Assembly: GCA_965226805.1 (NCBI GenBank)
Contig: CBDDDW010000025.1
Coordinates: forward strand, 102,546-166,545
Length of the DNA stretch: 64,000 nt
Reading direction: 5' to 3'
DNA from: CBDDDW01 sp965226805
Lineage (GTDB): Bacteria; Chloroflexota; Dehalococcoidia; Lucifugimonadales; JAGWBF01
Each line of letters opens with the position of its first letter. Position 1 is the stretch's first letter. The notes beneath the pieces were generated by a model. It was given only the letters and a program-made list of their open reading frames with translations. It was not told the DNA's origin and did not search any database. Position numbers and translations under genes: made by a program. This document shows, piece by piece, positions 59,268 to 64,000 of the stretch.

Positions 59268-60386
59268 ATGGCGAGCTACAGGATCATATCCTCGGACAAT
59301 CACGTTTTTGAGCCGGCGGACTTGTGGACTTCCAGGTTGGCGTCCCGCTACGCGGACCGAGCGCCCCGAGTTGTCCGGCACGACGACGGCAGTGACTGGT
59401 GGTACTGCGACGGGAAGAAGGTCCAGAGCACCGGCATAGGGGCCCAGGCGGGCCGTAGGTTTGACGACCCTAGGGGCCTGAGCGTACACGATACCTTCGA
59501 GAACGTCCGCACAGGGGGCTACATACCCGAAGAGCACGTGAAGGACATGGGGATCGATGGTGTGGACGTGAGCGTCATCTATCCTACCGTAGGACTCCAG
59601 CTCTACAGCGTACCCGACGGCGAGCTGGTGTCGGAGGTCTTCAAGACCTACAACGACTGGATCGCCGAGTTCTGCCGCCCCTTTCCCAAGGTGCTTAAGG
59701 GCATCGGGATGCTCAATGTGGATGACGTAGAGTCTGCGATAGCGGAGTTGGAGCGTTGCGCGGACCTGGGCCTCGTGGGCGCAATGATTACGGTGTACCC
59801 GCCCGAAGAGATGGGCTACTACCGTGCCGAGTACGAGCCCCTCTGGGCTGCCGCCCAGGACCTGCGTATGCCCCTCAGCCTCCACGTTTCAACCAACCGC
59901 GCGGGTGCGGGCCTGATATCGGACGTGGGGGAGATCCTGCCTGCAAGCCTGTGCGCCCTGGATTACTGGATAAAGTTGTCCATCGCCCACATGATTTTCG
60001 CGGGCGTGTTCGAGCGGTATCCAAAGCTTCAGGTCGGCTCCGTGGAGATGGAGCTATCATGGGCGCCCCATTTCATAGAGCGAATGGACACCCTATATAC
60101 TCAACGGCCCAAGGAACGGAGCCCCTATCGATTCAAGGATGACATGCTTCCCAGCGACTACTTCCGCCAGAGCGTGTTCCTTGGATTCCAGGAGGACGCC
60201 CTGGGGATACAGCTCCGTCACGTGATCGGGATGGACAGCCTCCTCTGGGGCTCTGACTACCCTCATTTCGAGGGCACGTTCCCGAGGAGCAGGGAGATCC
60301 TGGAGGAGATCTTGGTGGATTGCGCTGAGGAAGAGAAGGCCAGCATCGCAGGCGGAAATGCCGCCAGGGTGTACGGCCTCGAATAG
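59268..60386 (+). CDS. Amidohydrolase family 2 protein, paralogue 1
   Basis: 372 residues, TIM-barrel metal hydrolase of the ACMSD-like group (PF04909 type). SSDNHVFEPADLW opens the barrel with a metal His; LSLHVSTN, HMIFAGVFERYPKLQV (His) and LLWGSDYPHFEG (active-site Asp) follow. The LKGIGMLNVDDV and YNDWIAEFCR motifs are shared with the next two genes. Likely a decarboxylase or hydrolase on an aromatic or ring-fission product; substrate unknown. It has AGGAAAG 4-8 bases before ATG 59268. Confidence 0.9.
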   Translation: MASYRIISSDNHVFEPADLWTSRLASRYADRAPRVVRHDDGSDWWYCDGKKVQSTGIGAQAGRRFDDPRGLSVHDTFENVRTGGYIPEEHVKDMGIDGVDVSVIYPTVGLQLYSVPDGELVSEVFKTYNDWIAEFCRPFPKVLKGIGMLNVDDVESAIAELERCADLGLVGAMITVYPPEEMGYYRAEYEPLWAAAQDLRMPLSLHVSTNRAGAGLISDVGEILPASLCALDYWIKLSIAHMIFAGVFERYPKLQVGSVEMELSWAPHFIERMDTLYTQRPKERSPYRFKDDMLPSDYFRQSVFLGFQEDALGIQLRHVIGMDSLLWGSDYPHFEGTFPRSREILEEILVDCAEEEKASIAGGNAARVYGLE

Positions 60387-60483
60387 TCGGAGCACCATAG
60401 GATTTCTAGAGGCGTGCTCACCCCTTCGACATGATCGTCGATGATTAGTAAGGTGTCGCTGCCCGCGGCGCAAGGAGTGAATC

Positions 60484-61602
60484 GTGCTTGATTGCAGGGT
60501 CATTTCGTCCGATAACCATGTATTCGAGCTGGGAGACCTCTGGACGACCCGCATTGAACCCAAGTTCAAGGACCGGGCCCCCCACATCGAACGGCTCGAA
60601 AAGGGGGGTGATTTCTGGGTATGTGATGGCCTGAAGGGCGTGCCCGTCGCGACCGAGACACAACCTGGAGTCCGCTTCGAAAACCCCAAAGACTTGAACT
60701 ACAGAGACACCGCAGAGAATATCCCGCTCGGCGGATATATTCCGGAAGAGCACGTCAAGGACATGGATTCGGACGGAGTGGATGTCGGCATCATCTATCC
60801 CACTGTGGGTCTCCTGCATTTCAGCCTACCGGACAGCGAGTTCGTGACCGCTGTCTTCAAGCCCTACAACGACTGGATCGCCGAATTTTGCGGGGCCTAC
60901 CCAAATCGCCTCAAGGGAATAGCGATGGTCAACATAGACGACATCGACTCCGGCATCCGGGAGCTGGAACGCTGCGCGAAGATGGGACTGGCGGGGGCGA
61001 TGATCTCGGTTTATCCCCCGGAGGACCGTTCCTACGACTTGCCCATTTACGAACTACTCTGGGCCACTGCGCAGGACCTGGATATCCCTCTCAGCCTGCA
61101 CATCGGCACGAACCGTCCCGGCCCCGGCCAGGAGCACCAGGATCTGTTGACTCTCAAGCCCTCTTTCTTCTCAAACGTGGACCATTGGGTACGAATGTCC
61201 CTCGGCCACATGATCTTCGCCGGGGTGTTCGAGCGGTATCCCAAGCTGAAAGTCGGGTCCGTCGAGATGGAGCTGTCTTGGATTCCCCATTTCCTGGATC
61301 GGATAGACTTCAACTATACTCAAAGACCTGGTGGGGATAACTGGTACAGGTTTCATGAGGATATGCTTCCCAGTGACTATTTCCACCGCAACGTGTTCCT
61401 TGGCTTCAACGAGGATGCTCTGGGTATTCGGGACCGCCACATAATCGGCGTCGAAAACATTCTTTGGGGCTCCGACTATCCCCATATCGAATCTACCTTC
61501 CCCAAGAGCATGGAGATCCTGGAAGAGATCCTGGTCGACTGCACGGAAGAGGAGAAGGTGAAGATCGTCGGGGGGAACGCGGCCAGGGTCTACGGTCTCT
61601 AA
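60484..61602 (+). CDS. Amidohydrolase family 2 protein, paralogue 2
   Basis: 372 residues from GTG 60484 with AAGGAG upstream. Same plan as its neighbours: ISSDNHVFELGDLW, PLSLHIGTNRPGPG, HMIFAGVFERYPKLKV, LWGSDYPHIEST. It is far closer to paralogue 3 than to paralogue 1 (both share IAMVNIDDIDSGI, WVRMSLGHMIF and KSMEILEEILVD). The gene starts about 98 bp after the first and ends 40 bp before the third, so the set is one operon. Confidence 0.9.
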   Translation: MLDCRVISSDNHVFELGDLWTTRIEPKFKDRAPHIERLEKGGDFWVCDGLKGVPVATETQPGVRFENPKDLNYRDTAENIPLGGYIPEEHVKDMDSDGVDVGIIYPTVGLLHFSLPDSEFVTAVFKPYNDWIAEFCGAYPNRLKGIAMVNIDDIDSGIRELERCAKMGLAGAMISVYPPEDRSYDLPIYELLWATAQDLDIPLSLHIGTNRPGPGQEHQDLLTLKPSFFSNVDHWVRMSLGHMIFAGVFERYPKLKVGSVEMELSWIPHFLDRIDFNYTQRPGGDNWYRFHEDMLPSDYFHRNVFLGFNEDALGIRDRHIIGVENILWGSDYPHIESTFPKSMEILEEILVDCTEEEKVKIVGGNAARVYGL

Positions 61603-61642
61603 CCGCACCCTCTATGAAACCGCACAGCAATGAGGAGTGAAC

Positions 61643-62767
61643 GTGCTTAACTGCAGAGTTATCTCATCTGACAACCATGTCTTCGAGCCGGGAGACCTCT
61701 GGACTACTCGCATCGACTCCAAGTATAGGGACCGGGCTCCCCACATCGAGCGGCTCGAAGATGGGAGTGACCACTGGTTCTGCGACGGCCAGCAGGGTGT
61801 CCCCGTCGCAAATGAGACCCAGACCGGTGACCGGTTCGAGAACCCCGAGGATATGGATTATAAGGACACCGTAGAGAATATCGTGCCCGGTGGCTATATT
61901 CCCGAGGAGCATGTGAAGGACATGGACGCCGATGGAGTCGATGTCGGCATACTCTACCCCACCATAGGCCTGTTGCATTTCAGCCTGCGGGACAGTGAGC
62001 TCGTCACGGCCGTGTTCAAGCCCTACAATGACTGGCTCGCCGAGTTCTGCGGGGCCTACCCAGAGCGCCTCAAGGGCATAGCGATGGTCAACATAGATGA
62101 CATCGACTCCGGCATCAGCGAGCTAGAGCGCTGCGCGAAGATGGGTCTGGCAGGCGCCATGATCACCGTCTATCCCCCGGAGGACCGGTCCTATCGCTCG
62201 CCCATTTATGAACCTCTCTGGGCGGCGGCTCAGGACCTGGACATCCCACTCAGCCTGCACATCGGCACGAACCGTCCCGGCGGCCCCAGCCAGGAGTTCG
62301 AGGACTTCTTGAAACTCACGCCCTCCTTTTTCTCGAATGTGGACCATTGGGTGCGTATGTCCCTCGGCCACATGATCTTCAGTGGCGTATTCGAGCGGTA
62401 TCCTAAACTTAAGGTGGGGTCCATCGAGATGGAGCTGGGCTGGATCCCCCATTTCCTGAACCGGATGGACTACACATATAGCCAGAGGCCCAGCAAGGGC
62501 ATCTGGTCCCGGTTCCAGGAGGACATGCTTCCCAGCGACTACTTCCACCGCAACGTGTTCCTGGGCTTCAACGAGGATGCCCTCGGCGTGCGGGACCGCC
62601 ACATGATAGGCGTGGACAACATTCTTTGGGGCTCCGACTATCCCCATATCGAGTCCACCTTTCCGAAGAGCATGGAGATCCTGGAAGAGATCCTGGTCGA
62701 CTGTACCGAAGAGGAGAAGGCGAAGATCGTCGGGGGGAACGCGGCCAGGATTTACGGCCTCGACTAG
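61643..62767 (+). CDS. Amidohydrolase family 2 protein, paralogue 3
   Basis: 374 residues. GTG 61643 was chosen because GAGGAG lies five bases before and it matches the start of paralogue 2 (VLxCRVISSDNHVFE); GTG 61637 is in frame too. Motifs ISSDNHVFEPGDLW, PLSLHIGTNRPGGPS, HMIFSGVFERYPKLKV and LWGSDYPHIEST are all kept, so it appears active. It is a recent tandem duplicate of paralogue 2. The downstream sequence at 62809 holds a repeat fragment. Confidence 0.9.
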   Translation: MLNCRVISSDNHVFEPGDLWTTRIDSKYRDRAPHIERLEDGSDHWFCDGQQGVPVANETQTGDRFENPEDMDYKDTVENIVPGGYIPEEHVKDMDADGVDVGILYPTIGLLHFSLRDSELVTAVFKPYNDWLAEFCGAYPERLKGIAMVNIDDIDSGISELERCAKMGLAGAMITVYPPEDRSYRSPIYEPLWAAAQDLDIPLSLHIGTNRPGGPSQEFEDFLKLTPSFFSNVDHWVRMSLGHMIFSGVFERYPKLKVGSIEMELGWIPHFLNRMDYTYSQRPSKGIWSRFQEDMLPSDYFHRNVFLGFNEDALGVRDRHMIGVDNILWGSDYPHIESTFPKSMEILEEILVDCTEEEKAKIVGGNAARIYGLD

Positions 62768-62808
62768 CCAGGGAAATCTGTCCGGGGCACGCCGTCGTTG
62801 CTACGAAA

Positions 62809-62885
62809 GTGTCATTCTGAGGCGTAGGCGAAGAATCTGGTTGGGAGGTGGGTGATTTCAGGCATCCATACCTCCCACACGTTGG
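62809..62885. repeat. Related repeat fragment downstream of the amidohydrolases
   Basis: GTGTCATTCTGAGGCGTAGG followed by CGAAGAATCTGG matches the left arm of the MITE-like family; the complementary right arm is missing. GGGAGGTGGG and CCTCCCAC nearby form a separate short inverted repeat. Confidence 0.6.
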
Positions 62886-62886
62886 G

Positions 62887-63759
62887 TCAGAGTGCGCTAT
62901 CTATAATCCCTTTAAACTGGCGGATCGCTTTAATGTGCTCGTCTGGGGAAGCCAGTCCTGCGCGCATCGTATTCAGTGAGATATGGGTAGCGCCCATGTC
63001 CTTCCAGGCATTCGCCTGCTCGGCCCAGTGATCAGCGCCGCCTTCAGCTACGCTGACCCTCCCCTCTATGCCGATACTCGAGGGGTCTCGGCCCGCTTCT
63101 CTTGCATAGCTCCGGAAGCGCTCGATGGTCTTCCTGCCTTCCTCCGTGGGACCGAACATGGGAAACCAGCCGTCTGCTGTACGGGCGGCTCTACGCAGGA
63201 CTGTCTCGGCCCTGCCTCCCAGCCATATGGGAATCGGTCGCTGAACAGGCAGCGGGTTCAGCCCCGCGTGGGTAACGTTGTGCCAGCGGCCGTGGAAGTT
63301 CACGACATCCTGCGTCCAGAGTGCCCGCATCAACATGATCTGTTCCTCGCATCGCCGGCCACGGTCGTGGAAGTCCTCTCCGAGGGCTTCGTATTCCACA
63401 TGGTTCCAGCCGACGCCGATTCCCAGCCGGAGCCGCCCAGCCGTGAGCACATCTACTTCCGCAGCCTGCTTGGCGACCAAGGCTGTCTGCCGCTGCCCCA
63501 GGATGAGAACGGACGTGACCAGCTCCAGACGCTGGGTGATGGCGGCCATATAGCCGAAAACTACGAAAGGCTCGTGAAACATGTCTTCTGAAGCGTAGTA
63601 ACCGCTCCACCCGTCGTAATGCCGGCGGTCAGCTCCCAGCACATGGTCATATATGGCGAGATGCGCATATCCCAGCTCATCCGCCGCCTGCACGTAGTCA
63701 CGTACGGCTACGGGGTCCGCGCCGATCTCGGTCTGTGGGAATATGATGCCTACTTGCAT
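62887..63759 (-). CDS. LLM-class F420-dependent oxidoreductase, intact
   Basis: 290 residues. MQVGIIFPQTEIGADPVAVRDYVQ is the common N-terminus; LAIYDHVLGADRR, LVTSVLILGQRQTALVAKQAAEVDVL, RLRLGIGVGWNHVEYEALG and IPIWLGGRAETVLRRAARTADGWFP follow in the order usual for this F420 family. ATG 63759 has GAGGGTG 5 bases upstream; the frame continues to 63867. Of three LLM genes in the window it is the only one that reads through. It lies convergent to the amidohydrolase genes. Substrate unknown. Confidence 0.92.
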   Translation of the reverse strand: MQVGIIFPQTEIGADPVAVRDYVQAADELGYAHLAIYDHVLGADRRHYDGWSGYYASEDMFHEPFVVFGYMAAITQRLELVTSVLILGQRQTALVAKQAAEVDVLTAGRLRLGIGVGWNHVEYEALGEDFHDRGRRCEEQIMLMRALWTQDVVNFHGRWHNVTHAGLNPLPVQRPIPIWLGGRAETVLRRAARTADGWFPMFGPTEEGRKTIERFRSYAREAGRDPSSIGIEGRVSVAEGGADHWAEQANAWKDMGATHISLNTMRAGLASPDEHIKAIRQFKGIIDSAL

Positions 63760-63883
63760 AGCTACACCCTCATCGAAGCCGACCCGGGCGCCGTCAGCGG
63801 GGGATTTCTCCGGCTGATTATAGCACGGGCACCCCGTACGGACCACGAGGGACAGAGCCGGAGCCACTACGAGGCCATCCGCA

Positions 63884-63912
63884 TTGACACTTATTTGGAG
63901 CGGGGATATACT
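63884..63912 (+). promoter_or_regulatory. Strong sigma-70 promoter pointing out of the window
   Basis: TTGACA (63884-63889), 17-bp spacer, TATACT (63907-63912): the best promoter in the window. Transcription would begin near 63919. The first ATG (63964) gives only 10 codons, so the target gene is presumably beyond 64000. Confidence 0.6.
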
Positions 63913-64000
63913 TCTCCTGCCGCTGGGAACTCATTCTCTTGTTTTGAACTTCAGTCGAGATAGATGCCCGTGTGTTCCCGTGGTCGAAGGCACTAACGGG

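Overview
The window looks like chromosome of a Chloroflexota bacterium, most likely a Dehalococcoidia or SAR202-like lineage known from metagenomes. This is inferred from gene content: several LLM-class (F420/FMN-type) oxidoreductases plus CofE for F420 synthesis, tandem ACMSD-like amidohydrolases, MmgE/PrpD, DUF1800, NIPSNAP and phosphotriesterase-family proteins, lipoproteins with Thr/Pro-rich linkers, and many short palindromic repeats between genes. No rRNA, tRNA, CRISPR array or phage region was found.

Left part (1-19 kb): prmC (cut by the left edge) and prfA; a lipoprotein with two SIMPL-like domains; trpF-trpB; a leftward run of TrkH, three TrkA-like proteins and a universal stress protein ending in pheA; cofE; then a rightward run of a PduO-type cobalamin adenosyltransferase, a lipoprotein hydrolase and histidine genes (hisH, hisA, hisF, hisIE) with a methyltransferase and a HAD protein between them.

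Middle (19-50 kb): nucleoside deaminase, DUF1800 and NHL proteins, a GuaB3-like protein, NIPSNAP, a frameshifted LLM gene and MmgE/PrpD. A cobalamin riboswitch with promoter and terminator precedes btuF-btuC-btuD-cobO-cobQ (B12 uptake, adenosylation and cobyric acid synthesis). An iron-type ABC operon is divergent from a DtxR-family regulator, with a candidate operator over the operon promoter. Then come Nudix, GNAT, UvrD/PcrA, acetyl-CoA synthetase, MgtE, an NDUFA9-like protein, FolC, FabF, a zinc-ribbon membrane protein and a phosphotriesterase-family hydrolase.

Right part (50-64 kb) is eroded and mobile. A beta-propeller lipoprotein gene is split by an IS66-type element with a perfect 8-bp target duplication. 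An IS3-type element sits just upstream of a 62-residue gene that resembles NHLP/Os1348-type RiPP precursors. There is a second frameshifted LLM gene, a frameshifted DNA-3-methyladenine glycosylase, an amidase remnant, a 20-residue Cys-rich peptide, three tandem amidohydrolase paralogues and an intact LLM gene.

Two dispersed repeat families run through the intergenic DNA: a 20-28 bp palindrome (GGGCGACGCATGCGTCGCCC type) and a MITE-like 146-bp element with long imperfect inverted repeats, present as two same-length full copies plus partial or related copies.
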